From Breviolum minutum Mf 1.05b.01 (taxonomy: Eukaryota; Sar; Dinophyceae; Suessiales; Symbiodiniaceae): 64,000 bases of DNA. This document shows, piece after piece, positions 42,421 to 56,600 of the stretch. The DNA lies in NCBI GenBank assembly GCA_000507305.1, contig DF239158.1, positions 125,782-189,781 on the forward strand, given 5' to 3'. The position numbers were made by a program, and so were the translations under genes. Each line of letters begins with the position of its first letter. The stretch's first letter is position 1. Under the pieces are notes generated by a model. It searched no databases and was not told where the DNA came from. It saw nothing but the letters and a program-made list of their open reading frames with translations.

Positions 42421-43319
42421 TTCGGTATTTGCACATTGGATGTAGTCATCCATCAAATCACACTCAGCACCATTTTGGTGCTGCCCAAGCGGCACAAGTT
42501 CAAAGACCACACTCGCACAAATGAAACGGAGAAAACCCCGGCGTTTTTTTTGAGCCAGAATCTTACTAAGGAACAAAGGCTACTTCTCGTTGCATCACCT
42601 TTTCATCAAACTCAAAATCCAAAAGTACTCAGCAACTGACAATTCTGCTTAGTAAAGCTTAAATGAAGTTCTAGTAAATTTCACCCAGCTAGACCCTGAA
42701 AGCAGGCTTATTCGATATACACAGTATTTCAATTGAGTGCGTATCACCTACCAACTTCTGTTCCAACAACATCAACATACACACATCCTTTCCAACCCAT
42801 CATGTTTAACATCGTTTGCTTTTCAGTGTCTAACTCCGAACGTATCCATAACAAAACATCACCTTGTTTTTTCACCGCCTCGAAAGTACCTGGTACCTTC
42901 GCGTTTTGCATGTTGTCTCTAACGTTTGCCCGTGTTTATCCCATGATTGACCTTTTTGAAATTGGATGTATTTCTTCTAACAGTTACTCACTGGTGTTGT
43001 CAATGAAAAATTATCACATCAAGAAAATCATAAAGTCTCAGACTTTTTTTGTTAAGAACTCCATCAGCTGAGATAAGGTGGATACTTCATTCGACAATTC
43101 ATCCAGGTTTTTTTCTTATGGTAAACCTAGAGCTTATACTTGGAGACCTTTCACCAACCACCGGGAATCGTTAAGAAAAATCCAATGATCCCGGGGGGAT
43201 CCTGTAGGTCACCTAGATATTATTTCTATGAAGCCATGAGGCTCCATTACTTGGAGCCCAGCCTCGAAAAATCCCCAATACGTGGATACCCAACATGATG
43301 CGCCTTGCATGGATAAGGT

Positions 43320-43425
43320 TACGCCCCAGAAATCTAACATAGATATCAAAAATGGCTATATTTTGAAGGAGTCGCCTTTTCCAAACCATCGTTTTGGGGT
43401 ATCCATGTTAGTTTTCGGGGATGTA
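43320..43425. repeat. R5-like inverted-repeat element
   Basis: TACGCCCCAGAAATCTAACA at the left and CATGTTAGTTTTCGGGGATGTA-like sequence at the right form imperfect inverted ends. The family assignment is tentative. Confidence 0.6.
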
Positions 43426-43546
43426 TTCCCCTTGAACATGGCTGTTATAGATTTCTGGGGTATGAAACAAAAATTCCCTTTTCTGTGACTCGTGTTGAGG
43501 GTTGGTCCATTTTGCTATCTGGGCTGTCATCAAATCTAAGTAATTA

Positions 43547-43669
43547 TACCCTCGCAGAGAAAGAACTAAGGTATCCCACCTGGGGAAAGGGCGATATCCC
43601 ACCTGGGGAAAGGGAAAACCATCTTAAAAAGTACCTTGGCTGTGGGATATGTTAGTTCCCAGGAGGGTA
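43547..43669. repeat. R3 element with internal duplication
   Basis: Ends TACCCTCGCAG and TTCCCAGGAGGGTA. The phrase TATCCCACCTGGGGAAAGGG occurs twice in tandem inside, making this copy longer than its relatives. Confidence 0.85.
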
Positions 43670-43854
43670 AATCCTGAACATCCCCAAAAGCATCTCCAAA
43701 TAAAACGAATTGTGTTTTGTTCGAAGAAGAACAGCTGAGCCAGAATCATACTCAAAGAATAGCTCTGGTCGACAAGACGTAGCATCAACTTGCGACGTGG
43801 GTCAACATTAGAGGCCTTCAACGAAACTGCAACAATCAACCACCATTCCTCCTG

Positions 43855-43966
43855 TATCATGGGAGAAATCCTGCACCAGTTGATAGGTGGTTTATCCAAT
43901 GATTTACAGGGATTTTATGGGTTTTTTACATCCCAGGTGGTGCAGGATTTCTTCCATCAACAGTAT
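43855..43966. repeat. R2 element, left end decayed
   Basis: GAGAAATCCTGCACCAGTTG on the left and CAGGATTTCTTCCATCAACA on the right, with the family interior ACATCCCAGGTGGTGCAGGA. Confidence 0.8.
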
Positions 43967-44348
43967 CATACTTCATTATCCAACCACTCAAAATCTGCAT
44001 ACAAGACCCGTTGATACTTTTTGCATGGGACATTCACAGATGCATGTGACAGCAAGATCACATGCATCTCATGCCGTTTCCGTCAACTGGGGCGGGCAAA
44101 AATGACTAGCGGAGCTGTACGGACCGTAACGGAGCTGGGACGTTGAGCGCCGAATGGTTGGGAAAGCAAGATGGATATTTCATGTTGCCAATAGATAGAG
44201 AAACAAATGAGTATACCTGGGATGACAGCATAAATATACGTATATATCCAAAAATGTCTGCCGCTTCTCCAAGCAAATCTATCTTCAATACACAGCTATA
44301 TCATCACATATACCGTATACCATGCTTCTGTACCATACATTTCCATCC

Positions 44349-44349
<1 letters not shown>

Positions 44350-44400
<51 letters not shown>
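44350..44400. repeat. (ATC)n microsatellite
   Basis: About 17 ATC units without interruption. Confidence 0.95.
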
Positions 44401-44401
<1 letters not shown>

Positions 44402-44540
44402 CATATCATATATAATATAAGCTCAACTAGAATTTCCAACAAAAAACATATGTGTTTTGTTGCGGCACTCTATAAATGCCCTACAAGCTCTCCATGAAGG
44501 AAATCATGTCGCACCTGTGCTAACACATGTCGACTGGGCA

Positions 44541-44610
44541 AGCCCTTCATGGCCTTTTGACAAGCACTAAGTACAAGGCTGCAAGCAGTCGAATCCAGCC
44601 TGGAGGATTC
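44541..44610 (-). CDS. PPR-like exon 1 (3'-most)
   Basis: Reads LDSTACSLVLSACQKAMKG, a diverged helix-A/turn of the PPR motif. The second helix with W..AL is not obvious. Confidence 0.45.
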
Positions 44611-47600
44611 ACCCCAGGGATGACTTGAATCAATGCGATGTCAGACCCTTTAGGAAACTAACATATCCCACCGGTCCTAGGAAAAGAAAAATGATCGACT
44701 CAAACTTGCCTGGCTGGTTTTGGGATATGGGGATAGATCAAACAAATGTAGTGCAGTTTTACAACATGTATCCAACAAAAATCATGGGAAATATGCACAT
44801 GTTCTCACATAAATCACACATGAACCATTTATTTTATCAAGTCATTCCATTGACATGTGACAGTAAAATCTCAATGTGGAGCAATAACGAACGTCTCGGG
44901 CCTAACTCACAAAAAATATGTCGTCGCTTTTTGTTTTGCTGCCAGCAAGTTTTGTCATATCGCTCCTTGCTACATCATATCGCCAAGTTGCACTTCTGAG
45001 GAAAGTATCAATATCACATGTTTCTCCCATGTTTATTCATCCAATATCGTTTCCATCTTTCCAATGCCTATCTTTTTAAATATAAATCCATTTCCAGTTG
45101 TTTCATAAAAATTACAACTCAACATGATAAACAACAAAAACCATATGTTTGTTGAAATTCAAAACTAAAAAAAACATCCCCCCCAAAAAAATCGTTTTTG
45201 GAATGTTTTTTTTGACCTCACCAGTTGAAATATGGGGGTTTCCTCAAATGGTGGGTGAAACCCCAACAAACGCATGGGTAAACTCCTACTAAAAAATGAT
45301 CATGACTCGGGGTGTGAAAGGGGGGGAAACCCATTATTTCCAGGAAACACCCATATATATATATATAGGTGTTTCCGAAAATGATGGTACCCCCAAATCA
45401 TCCCATTTTAATAGGGTTTTCCATTGTTTTCGCCATCCATTTTGGGGTACCATTCTTTAAGGAAACACCCAAAAAATCCTCCATCACCCCCAACGGTTTC
45501 GCCTGAGATTTTTCTCTTGGGCACTTTGAAGTAAGGCCATAGCGCCTTCCCACGAGAACGCCCTGATGGCAGGTGAGGCCAAGACCCAAACCGACAGTGG
45601 GAAGCTGTGCACCGTGTGGGGGGTATGTTGGGAACCCACGGTTTCCTTCATGTTTTAAGGGGTTCTAAGAGTTATAACTTATTATAACCCATAAATTTCA
45701 AGGCTCAACACCTTCATTTTTCCATTGTTTTTTGAGATCCTAAGGTCCCTTTTATTTAAACAATAGGGATGATGTTACAGGGTTTGGGCAGCTACCCCCA
45801 AAAAATAAACAACCGAGAAACTTTGTGGGGAGAAATTTTTTGGAAGTAACCTGTTTGGGTTTGGGATGGTGAAAACAGTGATCACTTGAAGATTCTGACT
45901 TGTGACAACTACATTATGCCCCTTTCTTGCTTCGGCCCCTCATCATTTTTTTCATATACATGTGACATATACTCATCTGTAAACTAACATGGCTAGCTGG
46001 AAAATCACCATTTTTGATAGGAGATACATCGACTAAAATAAAACGTCTAAATCTTCAACATGGTGAATCCATGACTACCAAGCCGAGGAGAGAAATAGAT
46101 ATGATCACCAATTGATATTTTTTTGTAGAAATCTTTGTAGGACATCAACAAAAATGACCTTTAGTAGATCAACATGTTGTTGGAACGTATTATGTCTTGT
46201 CTTTTTTGCTTGAAATCAACTAGTTACAATATTTTTCCATTCAAACCTGCAGTAACAAAAATCTCTCTGGATTCTTTTTCCCATCCCAACCTGCGACAGG
46301 CATCAATACTACTGCTGTATCCAATGGATGTTGGGATAATCTCCAGAAGTTTACAAGCCTCGATTCTCTGTGGTGGAAGGGGAACATCGGAAATGAATAA
46401 AAAGACTGAGTTTTACGGTCATCTTCCCAAGAACCCTAAAACATAAACCCTAAAAACCCAAACCCTGAACCCTAAAAACCAACCTAAAAGCCTAAAACCT
46501 AAACCTTAAACCCTAAAACCCGAAAACCCTAAACTCTAAAGTCAAAACCCTTTGTGGGTGACACACGTGTTTTGTGGGTGAAATTACCTCATTTTCAATC
46601 AGCTAATGTCATTTCAAACCACTTACTATTCATCTCGAAGCTCACATCATCTCATGGATCAAGCTATTGGTCATGATGCTTTCGATTCTGAAGCTCCGAC
46701 TCTATGTAACTACCAGGCCCCAAAACCACAAATCAAACACCAACGAAGGTAAGGATCCCTCAAATAGCAGGATACCTCAAATGCTAACATCCTTCATGTT
46801 TATCCTTGAAGACATTGATTTGGTGAAGTATCCATCAGTTGCTGTTAAGTTGTAAAGCAATTTTTGTGACAAAAAATGGAAGGAGCGCCCCTGACACTGA
46901 AATTAGGGTCAACACTTGGGTTTTTGGAAAAAAGACACATGCCAATGCCAGCTGCAGTCTTTCTAGGACCCAGTGGTCCATTTGATTCCCCACAACTTGA
47001 CGGGGAATAAATCTTCCAAAAAATCGTGGAGTCCCCATTTGGATTGGTATATAGAGCTATAGTATCATTGAACCCTTGCTACCTATCCTTCCCTTTGAAA
47101 GGGTCGAATTCATCCGTAACACATTTGTCAAACATAATGGATTCCTACCCCATACCATGTATGGTATATATTTACACATTATTATTTCCCTACATGAAGC
47201 TTTTTTTTTCAAGGTAAATTAGTAGATAACTATACCAGTCACCAGTCCCCATTGGATGCTACAAGTATGGGGTACCTGTGTTGTAGTTGGTGTTTTTGTT
47301 GATACATCCGAGGCCTCACTGCCGGTTTCAAGTTGAACCAACCCCTTTTTGAAAAACATATTATATCGTCAAGTTTGGGAATCACTTCTTCAAATATAGG
47401 GTTTGAAAACACAGATTTGAAGCCACCACCTAGAAAAAGCCTGAGTAAATTTTCCAAAATAGAATCCATGGGAAATTTCTCTATGTTTTCTTGTTCTTCT
47501 CAACATGTCGTGCTCTTCTCACAAATTGATGTATTTTCTTGCCAACAAAAAGCAGGGGGGGTCATTATATGACACCAACCCAATCATTGCACTTATATAT

Positions 47601-50600
47601 AAGGGAAACCCCACACAAATTACCATATTATACATATTTGCATCAAGTTTCATACCTCCACAATAGGTAATGGGTAATTGAATGACGACCTTTTTTCCTT
47701 TGAAACTCTCTGTTGTTTCTGACAACTCACCATTATTGCCCTGAAACTTTGGTCCATTCGGATGCCATTGCACAAGCATTGATTGCAGCATTGCAGGAAA
47801 TCTCGTTGACCTCGAACGAAACAACCATGGCAACACAAATGGCTTCATCAACTCAAATACGGTTCACTTTTTGTCACAAGATTCCAAACAACACTTAAAC
47901 TCACATAAATCAAAGGTGGGTTTTCAAATTAAAGATCGTGAACATTGAATCACAAAACCTGCAATGCCCAACTGCCATCACATTTCTGTTGTTGGTTTTG
48001 GCTGCCATCCTAAAGGACTGAGGCTTTATTTTGATGAATGAATTTGCGTGGAGTATCATAAGTCAACAAGGAAAGGATGGATCATGGGAGGATGCAACCA
48101 TGACCCCCAAATCAATTAGAAAGTAAACGCACGTGTTGTCATATCTTTGTTTTTGTTTCCCTCCTCCTCACTAACAAGTCCATTTCTCATTCCATTATTT
48201 CAAAACCATCTCTCTCCAAAAAAAAACGCACAGCAAACTAATCATCTTCTTTTCCCTTTATGTATATATATATAATATATATATATATATTCCATTTTTT
48301 TTTCAAAAATCACATCCCCCTGCTCCCCCCCAACTCCATCCCCTAGAAAACCTCCACCAACTCGGCAACCCACCTCGTAACTCTGGAACAACTGCAAGGC
48401 TTCCAACCATTTGGCCACCGTGGCACACGCGCTGATGACAGCACTGCTTGTCACGCAGCTGGGTTTGAGGTTTCGAAAAATCAGGTCCTGCTGTGGGGGG
48501 TTGAAAGAACCTCCCGTGGAACTGTATATTCTTTGTTGGAAAAAGAACAGCTTTTGCATGCTAATGAGAAAAGGGGATGTATGCTGGGAACGAAGTGGAA
48601 GTTGCACATAGATTTCAAGCACATTGTCAAGGGTTCGATTCAAACAATTCTCTCTATCTCTCTTTTCCAACCTGTTTTATTTCAAAAATTCAGGCTTATT
48701 AACTTGCTATGATCGCCAATCCAAAGGCCAAGATTTCCTCGCATCATCATCCCATCCTTCGGGGAGTAGGTACCCATGACAACCCTAAACTTGTCAAGAG
48801 TTGGAAGCATCTTCAGCTGTTTTCATAGATTGTGTTGACAAAAACAGGTCAACAAAAAAGGTCATTAGTCATGAGGGATACCAATCATGTGTTTTGATAC
48901 AAATCCTTTTAATCAACATCCTGTTTCACCTGTTCCATAGGATCTCCAACAAAAAAATCAATACAAACAAACCTGAAACAAGGATATCATTATGGGAAGT
49001 TCTGTTTTGAAGAAAAAAACACATATTTTTTGGGCGCTGAAAAAAATGTGAAGGTCATAGAATTTATCACCCATGGATGATGTCAAATGGTTTAGATGCC
49101 TCGAAAAATGCCATTGGATGGTTAGGAAGCAAAAAGTTGCAGCCGTCACACACCACAAGTGTCCTCAAGCAATTGCAGAGCTACTCGCCATTCGATGGCT
49201 TTCTCACAGGCACTGATTGCAGAATTGTAGCTCATGATATCCTCAGAACAGGGCCGTATGTATCATTGATTATAGATCCATTTTTTTTCAGCCGTCTTGG
49301 GAGGATTCTCCCATCCTAAGCCAACCTTTTTAGAGAATTTCTTCTCTGTGAAGGATGATGTGCTTACTACGAAGTAAGGTGTGGTGTTTTTGCTGTAAAG
49401 GTAAACATGTATCTACAAAGGGTGCATTAGGTGCATCATTCACACATATCAAAGGGATTGCATGGGAATAGTAAGTTTGCACTTCTTTTTCGTTGGTTTT
49501 GCCAGGTTATTTTGGAACCAGATTCCACCTAGCAGTACTATACATTATTTTTGTTGGATAGGGTCGCAGCATGTTGTTTGCCCAGAATCTTACCTTCCCT
49601 GAAAGTACCTCAACACCTGAAACGCAGGACAACTTTGGCAGTGTCCATCCATCTGAATTCCATTCATCAAATTGGAACTTCATCTAACGTGGGTGTGAAA
49701 CAAAAAAGATCTATCTTGGAAACCCACCTGACAAGTAGATCACCAAAAAAACACTTGCAAATACCCTGAGTTTCTACTTCCTACAAAACCAGCAAAGACC
49801 CCGCACACGTTTACTCTTCTCCCATAATCATGGAAGTGGAAAATGACTGTATTTGAAAGGTATCATCTATTGGAGATACACCCATTTTTCACTTCCATGA
49901 TTATGGGAGTAAGGGTACAAATTCGGACGTGTAGTCGTTGATGCCCAGAAACTGCATCATCCAAGTCTGATAGGTGCGACAGTAGTATCAATGCCAGTTG
50001 CCACATGCCGGTTTTCTCGCATGCACTGATGGCACTGTTGTAAGCAACCTGTTGATTGGAGAAAAAAACACGCCAATGAAGGTTTGTTCTTTTGTTGGAA
50101 GTTGAAATTGTCTTGCCGAAAATTAAGTGTTGAAATTGTTTTGCCGAAAATTAAGTGTTGATGCTCATTTCAAGATGATCGTCGTCGGCAAATAGTTGCT
50201 GCCTGCTACCTATTGATTTGTTCAACCATGTCAAAACTTGTGCTTCCAAGGAACCTGCAAGTCGAGTGCTCAAAGACTTGAAGATATCTGTGATTATCTG
50301 TGTCGCTAAAAAGACATATTGGTACGAGTACACATTCTGATCACATCACACTTCTTCCTTTTCACCCTCAATCAGACGCCTGAAAAAAAATAACGAATAC
50401 CGTCGATAACATAAAATCTGAAAAAAACAACCAAACGGTTCATTGCCAAGCAAGTAAGTGACCTTCAACTAGGGGTAAAAAGGTCACTTTGAATCACCTG
50501 GCACATGTTTTGTGATTTTTCTTTCTTCAATTGCTAAGTGGAGCTCCTGTCTTTTACCTAGTAGGGTGGGGCATCTCAATAATCAATAATTTTAGGTGTC

Positions 50601-53600
50601 CTTAAAAATGACTACACATGATTGACGCAAAACAAAAAAACAAACACCTAGGTGGTTCGACAAAATGGTGCCACCGAAATTCATACACTTTCAAAGCGTG
50701 CCCAAATGTTTGACATGCACCTTAAATTTTACCTGTTTAACACAAATGGACATCTTTCGAGCCTTTGTAGTCTTTCCAAGACCCATCATTTTGGGTATAT
50801 TCCTCATTCCTTTTGGATGTATATGTCCCATCAGGGTTTTTCCCACCAACCCTCTCAATGACATGTCGACATGATTACATACGTTCTCCCTCTTCCATGG
50901 GAAGGGTTTTACACCCCAGAAATTCAGAGATGCCAAACATGATGGTTTGGACCATGTGTGCTCCAGAAAACTAACACATCCTACCTTGGGAAAAGGAACA
51001 TCATTATCAAATATGCCTTGGGTGGGGAACTAAGATCTTAGTTCCCGGGTTATATCCCTCATTTCTTGGAGATGTATATATCCGTGGGTAGAGTTTTACC
51101 CAACGATACTTAAAAAAAAAAATGCCCACCTGACTGTAAATCATATCTTCCAGCATCAAAATCTCTAGGGCTTTGGGCCATTCGGCCGCCTGAAGCAGAA
51201 CAGCCAGGGATGCAACCAAGCTGAAAAGTATGCTCGTCAAGTTAGATCATTCCCCCAAATGGGGATGAACATAAAATATGTTTCAAACCCAGCACCCAGA
51301 AATTGTTTAGGATTGTCTCAGGTTTCAACAATTGTTTGATTGATTGAATAAGGACCACAACTTGCTATCGACAATGTTTATGGTTCAGGTACCTGAAGTC
51401 AAGGTATCCTTGTCATTGTGCTAGTAGCAAGGCTGTTCTGTTAGTTGGGAATATTTCGTTCCACAGCTCCAAACATGTACAGCGCAAGGACGAGGAACAA
51501 CCCCTTGTCCAGTGATCTGCAAAGTAGATGGCACAACTCTGAGAATGTTTCATGAGTCCTGGACATATGTTGTTCTTATTCAGTATATATATATATTTTT
51601 CAATAGGAGAGGTGATTTATGGTGATTTCACATCTCAGCTGATGATCCGAGAATGTCTCATGGATTGGTTGTTGCAGGGGTTGTACCTAGATATACCTAC
51701 GGTACATACTATACAAACAAATATATAAGATATATAATTGGAATGCTACTTCAACCATCTTAAAAACTCACCTCCCCTGTTTGGCAGCTCGAGGACATCC
51801 AGATATCGGAGTTGAAACCATTTCATGCCCTTTAATTCCAACTCCCCCAAACGGCAATTCACTGACCGCCTCGGCACAAGCACTCACAAGTGCAGCATAG
51901 GTCACTTCACTTGGCGACAGTTTTTTGTTCTTGGAGTCCTGGAAATACAATGGAAATTGTTTTTTTGGTGGTGTGAAAACACAAATGCACGTGTGTGTAA
52001 CAAACAGAATTGTATTACATAATGTGTATCTTAACAAATTGTGGTTTGGCTCACTCACTGTAAGATTCACGGAAGGGGGGGAGGGCCTAATTTCAGCTTA
52101 CGTAAATGAACTGTTCATCCCTTCAGCCGTACCCCAACCAGCCAATTACTCACAGCGAGCAACAAACCATGCGGAGCTTGGAGGTTGTCATGAAAACGTT
52201 AGGTACCTAACATGAATGGTATTGTGAAGAAACCCAAGGCAGTCAAATTCTGCAACAAAACAATCTACAGTACATCCAAAAAACAATTACAAACCATCTG
52301 CCACTGGGTGTTCAATCAAAGTTCAATGTCAACAGCCAGAAACTGAAGATGTATTTGTCGCTGCCTTTCAATCAACCTTCCCAAGTGGGACATCTATATT
52401 ATGGCCATTGCCATTTGACGACCTAAAAATGGTGGTGAAAAATACCGCCTTTCCCATAAAAAAAGCAGCTTCCTGCAGCAACACCAAAGCTCTCTCCCAT
52501 TGCTTCCCTTTGCCACACGCCGTGATGGCCGCATTATAGGACACGATGTTTGCTGTATGTAGGTTGTCAAGCAAATGCAGAGCCCCCCGCCACTTGGAGG
52601 CAGTCCTTAGTCACAAATGAACATGTATAGAGGAGTATACTGATATAAATACTGTATAATACCATTGGCTGTCCTGAATCAACCATGTAACACCTTCGCT
52701 TTTTTTTCCGGTAAATTTGATGCAGAACAAAAAACTGACGACAATCCTACAGCCTTGGAACTTTGGACTGTCCAATTGAAAATCATGGGCAGCTTGTACG
52801 CCTTCCCAAATCTTTCGACGGTTTCCTAATGCCAATTATAGGGGTCTCTAGATCATCTGTTCTCTACAGGAGCTGTAGCTATGAAGAATCCTCCTTGTGG
52901 ATTCATCAACCAAATCACTTCTGAACAAAACCCTCTGCTTCAGTTATCAACTTCTTTTCTGTGGCATTTGCAACAGTTGCCCGTTGGGTTTAACAAAAAG
53001 TCTAATTACATCTGCTGAGATGAGCTGAAGTTAGGAGAAATGGATTTAAACAAATGGTTTTTGTGTGCATTTCTGCTGGGTAAGTGACTGATACTGTTTG
53101 ATGGAAGAAATCCTGCACCGGTTGATAGGTAGTTTATCCGCAATTAGTTACAAGGTTTAAATATGTTTCTGTACCAGGTGGTGCAGGACTTCCATCAACA
53201 GTATCACTGATACAGTAGTAACTTTCCTTCGACCTTGGACCCATTTCTGCAAGCATCGCAGTAGCACTGATGGCTGAACTCACAGAAACCACCGTGGAAC
53301 GTAGTCGTTGGACTTCCAAATCTTCCAGCAAAACCAAGGCCTTGAAACATGATCCACCATGGCAGTCTCAATGTGAACCACTAGGAATTTATGAATTTCT
53401 TATTGTCAATATGGATATATCACCAAATATCACCCAGCTTCAGCTTCCTTCATCTTTACACCACCACGTGTGCCTGTTGCCATTGACCCGACTTTTCACA
53501 GGCATTGATGGCAGCATTGACCACGATGATATTCAACTCTAATCTCTGCATCTTCACCTCCTGTCAGTGGCAGCGGGAGGCATCAATGACATCTGAAGTG

Positions 53601-56600
53601 TCTTGTTCGTTGTTTTTTTGTTCAAGGGAATTCAAAGGGAATGCCTCAAAAGAAACATAGTGAAAAAGATAGTCGTATCTCATTTTCATTATCTTCTATT
53701 TGCATGTCTCAAAGTAGTTGCGATCGTAGGTGAGTTCTTTGCATGAAGCAAGGATCTTTTGTCGGAAGGATTCCTTTTTATCATCTTACATTACCATACA
53801 TTATCTCACATTGACATCTCGACAATATCACTCTTGTTTTAAAGCACAAGCTTTGCTTCATTGCTCCTAAGTCTTGATGATCCCCCCCAAATCCATCCTC
53901 CAACAGCTGCAGAGCCATGGTCCATTCGCTGATAGCACTGATAGCTGCTCCAAAGCTGACTATGCTTCGTTGATCATCTGGAATCTCCTAGGAAGCAGTT
54001 GTTCATTTACCCCCCTGGAAGTTTAACATGGAACCGAAAACCAGCCCATGGAAAAGAAGATTCCGGCTTTGGAAACCATCAATTTCAGGTTCAATGTTAA
54101 ACTTCAAGGGTGGTAATTTACAAGGTCTTTCAATGACATTCAAAGCCATGTTACAAACCCATGTCGTCTATTCTCTGAAAAGGTGAATATGAATGACATC
54201 CATTTGTAGTTGGTAGGGCAAAGGCCAAAACTCCAAACTTGTTCGCCGCGAGGCATCAACCATGAAAGAAAGCTCGAAAAATTTAATGTTTCATTCGAGT
54301 GGTACTAGTACATGTTAACCCAAAAATACATTAGATAATTTCATGGTGCTGGTCAATCGAAATAATATAAGGGTATCACTTTGGGATGACAATAGTGGTG
54401 ATATTTACCATTGGTAGGTTTGCTTTGGCGGTCCAAGAACTTTGGCGTCAACGCCTTCAAACATGAATCAAATTCTTTCAAGCAAGATGGTACATGAATG
54501 AGCATGACAATCCCACGAGGAAAACAATCCTCAAAAAGCATCGGGAAAACAAATTACCACAAATTTGTATAGTTTTCTTCCCCCCAAAAAAAGGGTCCCA
54601 TTTCATAAGCCCCTTGGAGGTATGCCATTCCCATGAGGCAGTTTCTCCAGTCCTCAAAAAGCATCAAGGCTTGATTGCCCTCCGAAGCTTTTTGACAAGC
54701 AGTGATGCCAGCATTGCGTGTCTTGATGTCCAAGCCATACCTCAAAAAAATCATCGTGTTTTTTTGGAACAGGGTCCCAAACGCAACCCCCCCCCCCCGT
54801 TAACTGATGCGAAGAAAATCAAGCAAAGAAGTCAGCGTATTAGGTACTGTGTATATATATATATATTAATATGTATTTTACGAATATGTTTGTTCCATGC
54901 AAAACAGCAAGGGTGACTCTAAAAAAAAAAGGGTAGAATTTGGGCCATGGGTATGTTGAATTATCAAATTTGTGATTGAGACAATAATAGAACTACCCAG
55001 CAATGTACCATTTATTTCCAGTCTTACACAAAGGATAAACAAGTGCTCCCAAAAGAAAATACATGGATTTTCTTATCATCGTATCATGTAAGAAAAACAC
55101 CATGCATAAGCGAACAATTACCATATGCAGTAGGAGACTTATCTTCAATAAGGTCTGCTTTCCATTGCTATGTTAGATTGCTGGAGTGTATTATCATGCG
55201 GATTGGGATCTTCTCCACTCTTCAGGTACAGTACTTCAACTTCAAATAGCTCTCCATCTTCATTCCAACCGTGGGAAATACAGTTGTCGATTCCTTTCCC
55301 TGCCATCTTTGACTAAGTGTAAGTGACATAATTGACTTCTCAGTAGCAAAGCCTATCTTTCCATATCTGGACTGCTCTCCCTCTGATAGTGGTTTTATCC
55401 CAAAAAACACTAGGAAAACCCCCATCGACTCGAAGTTTTCCATCCTTCCATCCAAGAAATCAGGACAAACCATCGATGATTTTTGAAACTTCCCCCTTCT
55501 TGTAACACAGCCATTTCGTCTACTGAAACAACTCCCACCGAGTAGAAAAAAGAATGAAAGGAGCACCTTAATTATGTGTTCCATACAATGTTTTTACATA
55601 TTGTCTTTTCTATTGCTTTTTTGTTTAGCTCCTTACAAGTCTTGTCTTGGGGGTTGTTTCACAACCATGCACCGAATCGACTTTCTCCGAGATTCTCCTC
55701 TTCTGCTCTTGCCAACCATTTCAAGGCCCACTCCCACGCTAAGGATTTGCCGAGGGCACTCACTAGGATACCTGACAGAGGAAGGGTTTGAACCTGTAGG
55801 GTCAGGCCTCAAAATAGCCACTTTTGAGGGGTCAGGATTCTTAGGGAAAGCTTTGATGCTTAAAAATGACACATTTTGGATCGTTCATATGAGTTCCATT
55901 CCAATAAAGCTGGCACTGTAATTTTATCATTGCTGATGACAGGGAAGGCATCACTCGCTTGGCATCTTGAAATTTTCAGGTCAATGAACAGCAGAATAGT
56001 GAGAATGAGGATTTCCATTTTTGCAGGTCTCTCACCAACACATGCAAACACACTAACATCAACCTGCGCCTAGAAAGTTATCCAAATGTTTCTCGTGGTA
56101 GGGCCGTAACATCCAAGTGTTTCCTACAACGAAATCAATCATCTTCACCATATATTTTGGTTCCCTTCCTCACTTCAGAGTACATACCAAATATTTACAT
56201 ATACTGTACAAATCATATATATATATAATATATATCCATAATACTCATAATATAAGTTATACAAGTCATGTTTCTCCAATCTTCTACAAGCAACTCCAGC
56301 TTCGCAGGTGATCAAAACTCCACCGAGATGCTATAGGTGATCTGACTTGGCTTCAAACAGTTGAGGGCCTTGAAGCAACACAACGCCACCTGCACATCAC
56401 AGGAAGCGTCGGGAAACGTCGGGTGGTGGTTGAGTTGAACCAACCCATCTAACAAAATATCAATTCGTCAAATTGGATCATTTCCCCAGGTAAGGGGAAC
56501 AATAGAATATTCAAAACCACCAGCTAGGTTGTTGTGAGATGGTTTCGGATGTTGTTTTTGTGCCCGACTTGGATTAAGCAAAAAAGTTGTATCCCAAATG

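Larger units (their letters stand above)
41271..44540. other. upstream region of H3 copy A, repeats only
   Basis: Repeats R1 (41829), R4 (42312), R5 (43320), R3 (43547) and R2 (43855) plus a CAT tract (44350) fill much of this stretch. A block near 42485-42565 resembles the one upstream of H3 copy B. No convincing exon is seen. Confidence 0.5.

Noticed and set aside
45225-45355. Separate eighth repeat family beside R7
   Set aside because: The arms resemble R7 ends (GGGTTTCC, GGAAACACCC); a single copy is not enough to define a family.
55633-55872. 79-residue minus-strand open frame in the PPR region
   Set aside because: No PPR signature and no family resemblance; the plus strand is open over the same stretch.
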